Of a DNA stretch of 64,000 nucleotides, positions 37,238 to 49,995 are shown piece after piece. The notes below the pieces were generated by a model. That model saw only the letters and a list, made by a program, of their open reading frames with translations. It did no database searches and was not told where the DNA came from. Where the stretch lies: NCBI RefSeq assembly GCF_012844225.1, contig NZ_JABAGQ010000011.1:87800-151799 (forward strand), read 5' to 3'. The position numbers and the translations under genes are program-made. The DNA is from Rhodococcus sp. 105337. Its GTDB lineage: Bacteria > Actinomycetota > Actinomycetes > Mycobacteriales > Mycobacteriaceae. The stretch's first letter is position 1; each line of letters begins with the position of its first letter.

Positions 37238-37573
37238 CGTAACAGCTACTCCAGCCGGCGGTTCTCGTGCCCTCTCGCCGAGCGAGCGTCGAGCCCAGGA
37301 GTGAGGGGCAAGCGAACGGATAGCCCAAAGTGCCCGGGTCCTCGACTGCGGAGCGGCATCGAGCCAATTTCGGCACAGAGCCAACGAGTTGAGCGATTCC
37401 CATCGAGCAAGCTCCCGCCGACCTCTTCCCACCGACCCCCGCGTGAGGTAGACAGAACTACGTTCCGCTCACATGAGAACGTTGTTTTACTCTGCCGATA
37501 GGAAGGTTCTTTTCGGCGGGAGCTCTGAGCGGAACGCTGCAACTTCCGGTCCACCACCCGATACGAGGCACCG
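37229..37573. other. divergent intergenic region, TetR gene to peptide-binding lipoprotein
   Basis: 345 bases with no gene seen. It holds the TetR operator at one end. Near the lipoprotein gene lies an 11-base inverted repeat with widely spaced arms, CGTTCCGCTCA (37461–37471) and TGAGCGGAACG (37526–37536). The 54 bases between contain an AT-richer TTGTTTTACTCT segment that may be part of the promoter. Confidence 0.4.
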
Positions 37574-39151
37574 ATGCTCCGACGACGACGCTCCGTCACT
37601 TCGACACTCGCTGCCCTGTGTGTCGCGGCCCTCGCGCTCACCGCATGCAGCAGCGGCGACACCTCGGCTGCATCCGCACCCGGGACGCCCGTCGGCGACC
37701 CGGTCTCCGGTGGCACCTTGCAGGCCATCCAGATCCGCGAGCCGATCAGCCTCGACCCCGTTGCGCTTCCGAACGTGTGGACCAACTCCGGCTTGCTCGG
37801 TAACGCCCTGTACGGCACGTTGATGACCAACGACATCGACTCCCTGGAGATCGAGTATTCGATGGCCACGGACTTCTCGACCGACGACGGCGGCCGGACG
37901 TTCGTCCTGAAACTTCGACCGGGACTGACCTTCACCGACGGCACTCCCCTGGACGCCGCCGCGGTGGCGTACAACTGGGATCGCCTGCGCGACCCGGCCA
38001 ACGGATCGGAGTCGATCCGGCAAGCCGCGCAGATCGCGGGCACCGAGGTCGTCGACGCCGAAACACTGAAGGTCACGATGGTCGCCCCCAGCCCGGTGTT
38101 CGCCTCGTCGCTGGTGCTCTCCGGACTCAACTGGATCGCCTCCCCCACCGCACTGGCGAAGGGCCGGCAGGCGTTCGACGAGAATCCGGTCGGCGCCGGG
38201 CCGTTCACCCTCACCAAGTGGGCTCGGCAGGACGTGCTCGAACTGACCCGCAACCCGGGCTACTGGGACGCGCCGCGACCGTACCTGGACGGCATCACGC
38301 TGCGCCCGGTTCCCGACGCGAACCAGCGTCTCAACGCGCTCACCTCCGGCAGCGCCCAACTGGCGTCCGAAAGCAGTTGGTCGAACCTGAGCAAAGCGGA
38401 AAGCGCGGGACTGTCCACCTCGGTGGTGCCGCTCGGTGGCGGTCAGTACCTCGCGATGAATACTCGCCGGAGCCCGTTCGACGACGCCCGTGCGCGACGC
38501 GCGGTCTCCCTCGCGCTCGACCTGGATGCGATCAACACCGCGGTGTTCGAGGGCACCGGCACCGTCCCTCGGACCTTCTTCCCCGAGACCTCGCCGTTCT
38601 TCGAAGACATCGCACTGTCGAATTCCGACGATGCCGAAGCACAACGACTGTTCGACGAACTGGCAGCCGACGGCACTCCGGTGAAGTTCACGTTCCTCGC
38701 GTACTCCCTCGTCGAGATCAAATCGGTGGCGGAAGTCGTCCAGGCACAGCTCGCAGCGTTCGACAACGTCGAGATCGCCGTCGAGATCATGGATTTCACC
38801 GCAGCGCAGGCCAGGGTCGCCGCCCGCGACTTCGACATGACGATCGCTGCCGCCGTCGTCCAGGACCCGGACTCGTCACTGTGGACGTCGTTTCATGCCC
38901 GATCCCAGGGAAACCCGACGGGTATCGACGACCCTGAACTCAACGACGCGCTCGACGCCGGACGGATCGGCACGACGGTCGAGGAGCGCAAGGCCGCTTA
39001 CGACGTGGCACAGCAACGTCTGGTCGATCTGGCTCCGGGAGTGTTCTACGTCCAGTCGGCGCCCTCGGTCGTCTCGGGCCCGGAGGTGCAGGGTGTACGG
39101 ATGTACGGGATGGGATCCGCGTTGCTCGATGCAGTGTGGCTCAGCGAGTAG
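37574..39151 (+). CDS. family 5 extracellular solute-binding lipoprotein (peptide/nickel type)
   Basis: 525 residues. Signal peptide and lipobox LTAC with the lipidated Cys at 25. Family 5 SBP landmarks: NALYGTLMTND, ATDFSTDDGGRTFVLKLRPGL (given in part), AYNWDRLRDP, NPVGAGPFTLTKW and NPGYWDAPRPYLDG. It would bind oligopeptides, nickel-chelates or similar outside the membrane. No permease or ATPase gene is adjacent, so it is an orphan binding protein. It is opposite in strand to all surrounding his genes. Confidence 0.9.
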   Translation: MLRRRRSVTSTLAALCVAALALTACSSGDTSAASAPGTPVGDPVSGGTLQAIQIREPISLDPVALPNVWTNSGLLGNALYGTLMTNDIDSLEIEYSMATDFSTDDGGRTFVLKLRPGLTFTDGTPLDAAAVAYNWDRLRDPANGSESIRQAAQIAGTEVVDAETLKVTMVAPSPVFASSLVLSGLNWIASPTALAKGRQAFDENPVGAGPFTLTKWARQDVLELTRNPGYWDAPRPYLDGITLRPVPDANQRLNALTSGSAQLASESSWSNLSKAESAGLSTSVVPLGGGQYLAMNTRRSPFDDARARRAVSLALDLDAINTAVFEGTGTVPRTFFPETSPFFEDIALSNSDDAEAQRLFDELAADGTPVKFTFLAYSLVEIKSVAEVVQAQLAAFDNVEIAVEIMDFTAAQARVAARDFDMTIAAAVVQDPDSSLWTSFHARSQGNPTGIDDPELNDALDAGRIGTTVEERKAAYDVAQQRLVDLAPGVFYVQSAPSVVSGPEVQGVRMYGMGSALLDAVWLSE

Positions 39152-39156
39152 CGCAG

Positions 39157-39402
39157 CTACCGATTCTGCCCGCCGCGTCCGAAGGCGCGGCGGGTGGTAC
39201 GAACGGACACGAATCCCATCGCTGCGATAGCGCCCACGACACCGAGCAGCGCGATCGTGAGGCTCAGTCCCGGACTCGGCTTCAGTACCACGATGACCAC
39301 GGTGACGAGCGCGAGCACCGCTGCGGCGGACCCGAGCGAGGACAGGGCGAGCCGGGCCAGCGAGAAGTTCGCACCCGGCTCGTCGTCCCCGCCGCGTGTC
39401 AC
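39157..39402 (-). CDS. small two-helix membrane protein after hisH
   Basis: 81 residues from a GTG at 39402 overlapping the hisH stop as GTGA. Hydrophobic segments at about 21–41 and 46–66 and a basic C terminus ([14 protein letters not shown]). Coupling to hisH implies co-expression with histidine genes, but no function is known. It ends 5 bases from the convergent lipoprotein gene. Confidence 0.65.
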   Translation of the reverse strand: MTRGGDDEPGANFSLARLALSSLGSAAAVLALVTVVIVVLKPSPGLSLTIALLGVVGAIAAMGFVSVRTTRRAFGRGGQNR

Positions 39403-40034
39403 AACGAGTTCACCCAGTTCCTCAGCAACTGCGCCCCGGCATCCCCGGACTTTTCGGGGTGGAACTGCGTTGCCGACAACGGACCGTTCTCGACGGCCGC
39501 GAGGAAGCGGCTTCCGTGCTCGGCCCAGGTCAGCTTCGGCGGGGCAAGCCGCTCCGGGTCGGGCAGTTCCCATTTCTGTGCCGCGTACGAATGCACGAAG
39601 TAGAAGCGGGTGTCGGGGTCCATGCCGGCGAACAGCACCGAATCTGCGGGGGCCTCGACAGTGTTCCATCCCATGTGCGGCAGCACCGGTGCGTCGAGGC
39701 GCTCGACGGTTCCCGGCCACTCGCCGCACCCCTCGGTCTCGATGCCGTGCTCGATACCGTCTTCGAAGAGGATCTGCATACCGACGCAGATGCCGAGCAC
39801 CGGACGGCCACCCGCGAGGCGCGTACCGATGATCTTCTCGCCACCGACGCTGCGAAGGCCGCGCATACACGCGTCGAATGCCCCGACGCCGGGCACGACG
39901 AGTCCGTCGGCGGCGAGCGCAACCTTGTGGTCGGAGGTGACCTCCACGTCCACGCCGGTACGGGCGATCGCCCGCGTCGCGGAGTGCAGATTGCCGGAGC
40001 CGTAGTCGAGGACGGCGACCTTGGTTGTGCTCAT
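39399..40034 (-). CDS. hisH: imidazole glycerol-phosphate synthase glutaminase subunit
   Basis: 211 residues from the ATG at 40034 ([15 protein letters not shown]). Class I glutamine amidotransferase: nucleophile C83 in [11 protein letters not shown] and the His/Glu dyad in [11 protein letters not shown]. It releases ammonia from glutamine for HisF. In most relatives hisA follows directly; here about 4.8 kb of other genes lie between. Confidence 0.97.
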   Translation of the reverse strand: MSTTKVAVLDYGSGNLHSATRAIARTGVDVEVTSDHKVALAADGLVVPGVGAFDACMRGLRSVGGEKIIGTRLAGGRPVLGICVGMQILFEDGIEHGIETEGCGEWPGTVERLDAPVLPHMGWNTVEAPADSVLFAGMDPDTRFYFVHSYAAQKWELPDPERLAPPKLTWAEHGSRFLAAVENGPLSATQFHPEKSGDAGAQLLRNWVNSL

Positions 40035-40087
40035 GGAGTCGATTCTATGCGGCGGCACGAACAGCACTGTGCGGTGGCAGGTGCTGT

Positions 40088-41284
40088 CTAGTCCGCGCCG
40101 GGACGTTCGGCGACCTGTTGCACCCCGGGACGCTCCGAGGGACCGGCGAGCCGAGCCAGGAGCGGGAGGACCGGGACGAGCACCGCAGCGACGGTGAACG
40201 CCGTGGGATAGCCGGCGGAAGCCGCGATCGCACCGAGTGCGAACGAACCCGCTCCGGTGCCGGCGTCGAATCCGATGTTCCACGCGGCGCTGGCCGAGCC
40301 GATGTGTTCGGAGCCCGCACGACGGAACGCGATGAGCAGCGCCTCGTTCTGCACGACGCCGAACCCGAGTCCGAAGCACACCGCCGCCCCGATGAGAGCC
40401 ACGGCGCCGGCCCGGCCGTCCGCGACGAGCGCGAACGGCACCATCGCGAGCGCGGCGAGGCCGAGCCCGACGGGAAGCATCCGGCCCGCACCGATCCGGT
40501 CCGCGACGGCGCCGGCACCGAACCGGCCCACCAGCGTCGAACCGCTCAGCACGGCCAGCGCCGCCGCCACCGGGAGGTCGGCCACGGCGATGGCGAGCAG
40601 CGATGTCAGACCGCCGTACGCGATCGCGCCGGCGCCCACCGCCACGGTCGGGAGCAGTAGCAACACGAACGGCATCCGTGCCGGGCGCGGACCCGTGCGC
40701 GCTTCGAGGCGCGGCAGGCGCGCCGCGGCGATCAGTCCCGCCGACGACAGGACGGCGCCCAGCACGAACACCGGTGTGGTCGAGAATCGTTCGGCCAGTG
40801 CGAGCCCCGTGGGCAGTCCGATCATCTGCGACGCGGCGATCGCGATACCGAGCATGCCCGTGGCGCGGCCGAGCAGACGGGCGGGTGCGAGTTCACCGAC
40901 CAGCGCAGCGGAGGCCACGGTGATCATTCCGAAGCCGATCCCCCGTATCGCCGAAATTCCCAGCGCGGCGGCAGGCTCCATGGACACGAGGAACAGCAGC
41001 GACGGCGGACCGAGGAACAGGCAGCCCGCGACGAGAGTCGCGCGATGACCGAATCTGCGGAGCAGCGCGGGCATCGCGATCTGGGTGAGCACCGTGGTGA
41101 ACATGAACACCGCGGTGACCGAGCCCGCGACGGTGTCGCTGCCGCCCTCTTGCGCGATCGCCCAGGGCACCACGGGCAGTAACAGCGAGAAACCCGCGAA
41201 CGCTGCCGCGGATGTCGACCACGCCGCGACGAGTCCCCGGACTCCGAACAATTTCGGGTTGTCCGTCACATCGGATTCGGCCAC
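40088..41284 (-). CDS. MFS transporter
   Basis: 398 residues from a GTG, twelve predicted helices. The MFS loop motif appears as [12 protein letters not shown] between helices 2 and 3 and [17 protein letters not shown] between helices 8 and 9. Drug/H+ antiporter-like; substrate unknown. It sits on the same strand between hisB and hisH, directly after a 51-residue membrane protein, so it is probably transcribed with the his genes. Confidence 0.88.
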   Translation of the reverse strand: MAESDVTDNPKLFGVRGLVAAWSTSAAAFAGFSLLLPVVPWAIAQEGGSDTVAGSVTAVFMFTTVLTQIAMPALLRRFGHRATLVAGCLFLGPPSLLFLVSMEPAAALGISAIRGIGFGMITVASAALVGELAPARLLGRATGMLGIAIAASQMIGLPTGLALAERFSTTPVFVLGAVLSSAGLIAAARLPRLEARTGPRPARMPFVLLLLPTVAVGAGAIAYGGLTSLLAIAVADLPVAAALAVLSGSTLVGRFGAGAVADRIGAGRMLPVGLGLAALAMVPFALVADGRAGAVALIGAAVCFGLGFGVVQNEALLIAFRRAGSEHIGSASAAWNIGFDAGTGAGSFALGAIAASAGYPTAFTVAAVLVPVLPLLARLAGPSERPGVQQVAERPGAD

Positions 41285-41285
41285 G

Positions 41286-41441
41286 TCAGATCAACCGGAG
41301 GACACCGGCGATCGCTGCCAGCAGTCCGAGGGCGAAGAGGATACCCGCGAAGAGGGTGTTGCGGGCCTTCCACATCGACCACGTGCCGCCCGCGAGGATT
41401 CCGGCGGCGATGAAGCACAGGTAGGTCAGTACGACATCCAT
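41286..41441 (-). CDS. 51-residue membrane protein between hisB and the MFS gene
   Basis: MDVVLTYLCFIAAGILAGGT starts at the ATG at 41441, 4 bases after the hisB stop. Two hydrophobic stretches (about 3–18 and 29–49) flank WSMWKARNT. AAGGGA lies 14 bases upstream of the start. No family recognised; position in the his operon is suggestive only. Confidence 0.6.
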   Translation of the reverse strand: MDVVLTYLCFIAAGILAGGTWSMWKARNTLFAGILFALGLLAAIAGVLRLI

Positions 41442-41445
41442 ACCG

Positions 41446-44602
<3,157 letters not shown>

Positions 44603-44708
44603 CCGTAGTGGGCGTTGTGTGCCCTCGTCGACCATAGACCGACGGCACGCCCGGCGAATCGGTCTCGAAGTGCCGCGGGTGCGTCGCAGGCCCTCTACCG
44701 TGCGATAC

Positions 44709-45944
44709 ATGGCTGCCGCGTGGCGTGCTCGGATGTCCGTCGCACCCGCTCGCGCGGCACTGCGGGTGGTGCTCGTCACTATCGTGGCGCTGACGGCGGC
44801 CGTGTCGGGCGGCCCTGCCCACGCCGACACCGGCGCCTTTCTGTGGGGCGTGTCGAGTTCCGGTTTCCAGTCCGAGGGGTCGAGCCCGGACAGCAACTGG
44901 TCGCGGTATGCGGCGAGTGGTCGCCACGAGCCGGTGGGTACTGCCGTGGACTTCCGGCATCGCTACCGCGAGGACATCGCGCGCGCCGCCGACCTGGGCG
45001 TCGGGGTGTACCGCCTCTCGGTGGAGTGGGCCCGCATCCAGCCGGAACCGGAGCGGTGGGACGACACCGAACTCGCCTACTACGACGACGTGATCGCGAC
45101 GATCCGCGGGCACGGCATGACTCCGATGATCACGCTCGACCACTGGGTGTACCCGGGCTGGATCGCCGACCGGGGCGGCTGGGCCCACCCGGGGACAGTC
45201 GACGCGTGGCTCGCCCACGCGGACACGGTGGCGGCACGCTACGCCGGACACGGCGCGCTGTGGGTCACAATCAACGAGCCCAGCGTCTACGTGTGGCACG
45301 AGGTGTCCAACGGTGCCCTCTCCCCCGGTGACGCACCGATGATGTTCGACCGTCTCGTGGACGCGCACCGCGGGGCCTACGAGACGATCCACCGGTACGA
45401 CCCCCGGGCGCAGGTCACCTCGAACGCCGCCTATGTTCCCGGTGCGGCGCCCTACCTCGACACCTGGTTCCTCGATCGCGTCCGCGACCATCTCGACTTC
45501 GTCGGCGTCGACTACTACTACGGGGTGGCCCCCGGCAATCTCACCGCGATTCGTGCGGCCACCGGGGAGCCGGCTTCGGTGACCCCGCACCCGCCCGGGA
45601 TGTACGACGCACTGATGGATTACACCCGGCGCTTTCCCGGGATGCCTCTGTATGTCGTCGAAAACGGAATGGCGACCGCGGACGGCGCTCCCCGCCCGGA
45701 CGGCTGGACCAGATCGCGGCACCTGCGCGAGCACGTGGACCAGATGATGCGTGCGGTCGACGACGGCGCGCCGGTGTTCGGGTACAACTACTGGTCGATC
45801 ACCGACAACTACGAATGGGGTTCGTACGAGCCGCGTTTCGGCTTGTATTCGGTCGACGTCCGGACCGATCCCGCACTCCTCCGGCGGCCCACCGAGGGGG
45901 TGGAGACCTACCGGACGATCATCGCGGAGACCCGTGCCGGGTAG
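44709..45944 (+). CDS. secreted glycoside hydrolase family 1-like enzyme
   Basis: 411 residues. Basic N terminus, hydrophobic helix and an AHA signal-peptidase site at about 39 mark export. GH1 landmarks: [28 protein letters not shown], acid/base E190 in TINEPSVY, and nucleophile E319 in LYVVENGMA, then [20 protein letters not shown]. It would cleave beta-linked glycosides outside the cell. Export is unusual, because most bacterial GH1 enzymes are cytosolic. An in-frame ATG at 44733 is an alternative start. Confidence 0.9.
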   Translation: MAAAWRARMSVAPARAALRVVLVTIVALTAAVSGGPAHADTGAFLWGVSSSGFQSEGSSPDSNWSRYAASGRHEPVGTAVDFRHRYREDIARAADLGVGVYRLSVEWARIQPEPERWDDTELAYYDDVIATIRGHGMTPMITLDHWVYPGWIADRGGWAHPGTVDAWLAHADTVAARYAGHGALWVTINEPSVYVWHEVSNGALSPGDAPMMFDRLVDAHRGAYETIHRYDPRAQVTSNAAYVPGAAPYLDTWFLDRVRDHLDFVGVDYYYGVAPGNLTAIRAATGEPASVTPHPPGMYDALMDYTRRFPGMPLYVVENGMATADGAPRPDGWTRSRHLREHVDQMMRAVDDGAPVFGYNYWSITDNYEWGSYEPRFGLYSVDVRTDPALLRRPTEGVETYRTIIAETRAG

Positions 45945-45948
45945 CGGA

Positions 45949-46245
45949 TCAGTGCCGTGCGGGATCGACGCCGAGTCGCGCACACGCCGCCTGGTAGAGC
46001 GCGACCACCGCGGTACGCAAACCGGAACGGTCCGTGACCGGCTCGAGCCACGGAATCCGGACGGTCTGTTCCTGGCCGTCGATCACGATCACCCACACGC
46101 CCGCCTCGCTGCTCACGCCGGTCATCCGGGTGTGCGCCGCGCGCGGTTCGGCGAACGCCCGCACGATGAGCAGACTGTCGTCGGCGTGGTCGTCGTTCAT
46201 ATGAGCGGTTACCGCCGCCACCACATCGGGTTCGAATTCGGTCAC
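45949..46245 (-). CDS. DUF2470-domain protein
   Basis: 98 residues from a GTG at 46245; an upstream extension is open but without protein character. The DUF2470 signature VAAVTAHMNDDHADDSLLIV is at the start. The domain is found at the C terminus of HugZ-like haem-utilisation proteins and in small stand-alone actinobacterial proteins of unknown function. Likely cytosolic. Confidence 0.82.
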   Translation of the reverse strand: MTEFEPDVVAAVTAHMNDDHADDSLLIVRAFAEPRAAHTRMTGVSSEAGVWVIVIDGQEQTVRIPWLEPVTDRSGLRTAVVALYQAACARLGVDPARH

Positions 46246-46297
46246 GGGCGTCGAGCCTAGCCAACGACCCGCCGCCGTGGGCCTCACCGGCTGGGTC

Positions 46298-47716
46298 TCA
46301 CCGGGCCTCGTCGACCGCACCCACGGTCACGACGGCTTCGAGTGCGAGGAGTTCCGCGTCGAGATGGTCGAGCAGACAGTGCAGATCCGGCACGGTGCGC
46401 CCACATGCCGTGAGCCCGAAGGCGATCTCGTCGTCGGTGCTCGTGCACGTGATGTTGAGAGCCTGACCGTCCACCGGAACCGACAGGGGATACAGCGCGT
46501 CGACGCGCGCGCCGTTCCAGTACAACGGCTCCTCCGGCCCGGGAACGTTGGAGACGATCACGTTGAACGGCGTCCACGGCACTGCCCGGTTGCCGGTCAG
46601 TACACCGACCGCGACGGGGGCGACACCGACTGCGCTTGTCGCGAGACGGCCCACCTTGCTCATTCCGCGCATCGCACGTTTGCCCTCGGTCATCGAGTTC
46701 CGTACTCGCTCGAGCCGGTGCGCCGGATCGGCGTGCCGGGTGCCGAGATCGCACATCAGGACGGCGATGTCGTTGCCGGACTCTTTGCTGCGCAACGAGA
46801 CCGGGACCATCGCGACGAGGGACCGGTCGGGAAGCGCGTCGCGCGCGAGGAGGTAGGTGCGCAGCGCTCCGGAGGACAGCGCGAGCACCACGTCGTTGAT
46901 CGTGCTGTCGGTGAGCTTCGCCACGAGCCGGAGACGCTCGAGCGGCCACGATCGGGCGGCGAACCGCCGCGAACCCGAGATCTGCTCGTTGAACATGGTG
47001 TGCGGCGCACCGAGTGACAGCGGACCCCCGCGGTCGTGGAGGGCACGATCGACCGTACCGACCAGCGCCGGAACCAGGGAGGCTGCACCGGAGGCGACCG
47101 TCAGTGCCTCCGAGACCGCACCTCGGACGGCGCGCACGGCGTGGCCGGGGAAGCCGATGGCCGCGGCCACCGTCGAGCGTGCGGGCGGTGCCCCGTCGGT
47201 CGCTGCCCACGGCGCGGGCATCCCGACCTCGCTCGGATCGGTGCCGAGCGCGCGTCGCAGCAACCGCATGGCGCCGATCCCGTCGGCCAAGGAGTGGTGG
47301 ATCTTGGCGTAGAGCGCGTACCGGCCGTCGGACAGGCCCTCGATGAGGTGCATCTCCCACAGCGGCCGCGTGCGATCGAGCAACGAGGCATGCAGCCGGG
47401 AGACCAGGTCCCACAAGACCTCGGTGTTTCCCGGCGCGGGCAGGGCGTTGAACCGCACGTGATACTCGATGTCGAATCTCGGATCTTCTTCCCACGCCCA
47501 CTGTCCCAGGGTCGTCACCGACCGAACGGGCCGCTTGCGCCACAGTGGTGCTGCCGGAGCGTCGCGGCGCAGCGCCTCGTCGAACCTCTCGCGCAGTTCG
47601 GTGGCATCGGAATTCTCCGGCGGTTGCAGGAGCAGCAGGCCGCCGACGTGCATCGGATGGTCGGGCGATTCGCCGAGCAGGAACATCGAATCGGTCGGTG
47701 CCATGGGTAGCCGCAT
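46298..47716 (-). CDS. wax ester synthase/diacylglycerol acyltransferase (WS/DGAT)
   Basis: 472 residues from the ATG at 47716 (MRLPMAPTDSMFLLGE). The catalytic motif HHSLADG has H140, H141 and D145. PLWEMHLIEGL precedes it and FNVIVSNVPGPEEPLYWNGA is the conserved C-terminal motif. It joins fatty acyl-CoA to diacylglycerol or fatty alcohol, making storage triacylglycerol or wax ester at the membrane. Actinobacterial genomes usually have many copies. Confidence 0.93.
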   Translation of the reverse strand: MRLPMAPTDSMFLLGESPDHPMHVGGLLLLQPPENSDATELRERFDEALRRDAPAAPLWRKRPVRSVTTLGQWAWEEDPRFDIEYHVRFNALPAPGNTEVLWDLVSRLHASLLDRTRPLWEMHLIEGLSDGRYALYAKIHHSLADGIGAMRLLRRALGTDPSEVGMPAPWAATDGAPPARSTVAAAIGFPGHAVRAVRGAVSEALTVASGAASLVPALVGTVDRALHDRGGPLSLGAPHTMFNEQISGSRRFAARSWPLERLRLVAKLTDSTINDVVLALSSGALRTYLLARDALPDRSLVAMVPVSLRSKESGNDIAVLMCDLGTRHADPAHRLERVRNSMTEGKRAMRGMSKVGRLATSAVGVAPVAVGVLTGNRAVPWTPFNVIVSNVPGPEEPLYWNGARVDALYPLSVPVDGQALNITCTSTDDEIAFGLTACGRTVPDLHCLLDHLDAELLALEAVVTVGAVDEAR

Positions 47717-47873
47717 CGTCAATCTCTCCGCCCCCGCTGACGAGAACTGTTCTCCGCGCGGGGCCGCCCCACCCCGCGATCCGACATCACTGGTACTCAG
47801 ATGAACAGTTGTACCCCAGATCGATCGGCCCCGACCTCGGAACGACGCAGTTCCGGGACTCGCCGAAGATCGC

Positions 47874-47901
47874 CCCGTAGGCAAATTGCCCGTAGGCAAA
47901 T
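47874..47901. repeat. tandem 13-base repeat between WS/DGAT and lycopene cyclase
   Basis: On the minus strand ATTTGCCTACGGG occurs at 47901–47889 and again at 47886–47874, a 15-base period. It lies in the 247-base divergent region between two lipid/pigment genes, so it may be a tandem regulator site. Confidence 0.45.
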
Positions 47902-47963
47902 AGCACTGCACCGGAAGTTCCGGTGCCGCAGAATGGGCGCCAGTCGCGACGAACGGAGATCTC

Positions 47964-49124
47964 GTGAGTCTTCGAACCTGGACCGGGCCGCTTCACGGCG
48001 GCATCGTCATTCTCGGCGGTGGCCTGAGCGGGCTCTCGCTCGCCGCGCATCTCGCGGCGACACGTGCTCGGCCGGGCCCGGTTCTGGTGGTCGACGACGC
48101 CGCCCGCGACATCACCGCCGCCTCGTGGGCGTCGTGGACGCGGCGTACCGCGCTGCTCGACTCGGCGGCCACCGAGATGTTCGACCGGATGCGTGTATAT
48201 GCGGGCGGGCACGACCGGACCCTGGCGCTCGGGCACTATCGCTACCGCGTGGTGCACGGTGCCGCGCTGGTGGCGGCGGTTCGCCGCCTCACCGATCCGG
48301 TGCCGGACGTGGGATCGGTGACCGGGCACGTCGTCGACGTCGACGATGCCGACCGGCCACTGGTGACACTCGACGACGGGCGAGAACTACGCCCCGACTG
48401 GGTGTTCGACGCGCGCGGTCCCGCCGCTACGACCGCCGGAGAAGACGCCGCCCTGGATTTCCTCGGCGTGCGCGTGCGCGCCGAAGCGCCGCTCTTCGAC
48501 CCCCACGTTCCGGTGCTGTTCGACTTCCGCACCGATCAGGCCGAGCGGGCGTCCTTCGTGTACGTGCTTCCGAGCGATGCCCATCACGCGCTCGTCGAGC
48601 ACACCTGTTTCGTGGCGCCGGGAACCCCTGATGTAGCCCCAGAGGTGCATCTCGCGGCGCTGCGCGTCTATCTGACACAGGTCCTCGGCGTACCGGAGAA
48701 CGCCTACGAGCTCGGGCGGTCCGAGCACGCGCGTCTGCCTCTCGTCGCGCAGATCGCCGAACGCGGCGACGGACGTATCCTCCGGATCGGGGCCGCCGCC
48801 GGGATGATGAAGGCGAGCAGCGGTTACGCCTACGAACGTATCCAGCGGGACTGCGAGGCGATCGCGCGTTCGTTCGAGCAGCACGGACATCCGTACGACC
48901 TGCCCAAGCGCCCCGGACGGTTCGCCCGCTACGACCACGCGTTGCTCACCGCCGTCACCGGACACCCCGGTTTCCTCGAGGAGATGTTCGCGGCGTTGTT
49001 CTCGCGCGCGTCGGCCGAACCCGTCCTGCGGTTCCTCGACGAGGATTCGTCGTTGCGCGACGAAGCCGGGTTGTTCGCATCCCTCCCGGCGGGGCCGCTG
49101 ATCCGGGCGATGACCGGACGGTGA
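47964..49124 (+). CDS. lycopene cyclase family protein
   Basis: 386 residues from a GTG behind CGGAGA. N-terminal FAD motif GGIVILGGGLSGLSLAAHL, then VFDARGP, and IGAAAGMMKASSGYAYERIQRD, the typical lycopene beta-cyclase (CrtY/CrtL) segment. It cyclises lycopene ends in carotenoid synthesis, matching the pigmented nature of rhodococci. No other crt genes are in the window. It converges with nadC (3 bases apart). Confidence 0.9.
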   Translation: MSLRTWTGPLHGGIVILGGGLSGLSLAAHLAATRARPGPVLVVDDAARDITAASWASWTRRTALLDSAATEMFDRMRVYAGGHDRTLALGHYRYRVVHGAALVAAVRRLTDPVPDVGSVTGHVVDVDDADRPLVTLDDGRELRPDWVFDARGPAATTAGEDAALDFLGVRVRAEAPLFDPHVPVLFDFRTDQAERASFVYVLPSDAHHALVEHTCFVAPGTPDVAPEVHLAALRVYLTQVLGVPENAYELGRSEHARLPLVAQIAERGDGRILRIGAAAGMMKASSGYAYERIQRDCEAIARSFEQHGHPYDLPKRPGRFARYDHALLTAVTGHPGFLEEMFAALFSRASAEPVLRFLDEDSSLRDEAGLFASLPAGPLIRAMTGR

Positions 49125-49127
49125 CAC

Positions 49128-49994
49128 CTACATGTCGAGGCCGAGGTCGAGCACCGTCACCGAATGGGTGAGGGCACCGACCGCGAGGAAGTCCACTCCG
49201 GTGCGGGCGTACTCCGCGGCGACCTCGAGCGACAGGCCTCCCGACGACTCGAGCCGGGTCTGCGGGGCGTGGGTGTTGCGCCGTTGCACCGCGATCTGTG
49301 TCTGCCACAGCGGAAAGTTGTCCAGGAGGATCAGTTCGACGTTCTCGGCGAGCACCTCGTCGAACTGCTCGAGGGTGTCGACCTCGACCTCGCACGGGAC
49401 GCCGGGTGCGTGCGCACGAACCGCACGCAGCGCGGCGAGCACCGACCCTGCGGCCGCGACGTGGTTGTCCTTGATGAGAGCCTCGTCGCCGAGACCCATG
49501 CGGTGGTTGACACCGCCGCCGACGCGCACCGCGTACTTCTGCAGTGCGCGGAGGCCGGGCAGCGTCTTGCGGCTGTCGCGGATCTTCGCCTCGGTGCCCT
49601 GCACCGCGTCGACCCAATGCGACGTGGCGGTCGCGATACCCGACAGGTGGCACAGAATGTTGAGCATCGTCCGTTCGGCGGTGAGCAAACCGCGCGTCGG
49701 GGCGTCGACGGTGAGCACGGCCTCCCCCGGCACGACGCGGTGGCCGTCGTCGGCGCGGTCGACCACCCGATAGTGATCCGGTCCGATCACCTGGTCGAGG
49801 ACGAGAAGTCCGACGTCGAGTCCGGCGACGGTCCCGGCCTGCCGGGCGACCACCGACGCGGTGGTGGTCGCGTCTGCGGGCACGGTGGCGTCCGAGGTGA
49901 TGTCGGGTCCGTAGCGCAGGTCCTCGTCGAGGGCGCGCACGACCAGCGCGCGCGTCTCCTCGAGATCGAGGCCGGCGGGCAGGGCGGTGGCCAT
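49128..49994 (-). CDS. nadC: nicotinate-nucleotide pyrophosphorylase (carboxylating)
   Basis: 288 residues. Quinolinate phosphoribosyltransferase motifs: TAERTMLNILCHLSGIAT, KIRDSRKTLPGLR, YAVRVGGGVNHRMGLGD and IKDNH, then VEVDTLEQ. It turns quinolinate into nicotinate mononucleotide in de novo NAD synthesis. One base separates it from nadB. Confidence 0.98.
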   Translation of the reverse strand: MATALPAGLDLEETRALVVRALDEDLRYGPDITSDATVPADATTTASVVARQAGTVAGLDVGLLVLDQVIGPDHYRVVDRADDGHRVVPGEAVLTVDAPTRGLLTAERTMLNILCHLSGIATATSHWVDAVQGTEAKIRDSRKTLPGLRALQKYAVRVGGGVNHRMGLGDEALIKDNHVAAAGSVLAALRAVRAHAPGVPCEVEVDTLEQFDEVLAENVELILLDNFPLWQTQIAVQRRNTHAPQTRLESSGGLSLEVAAEYARTGVDFLAVGALTHSVTVLDLGLDM

Positions 49995-49995
49995 A

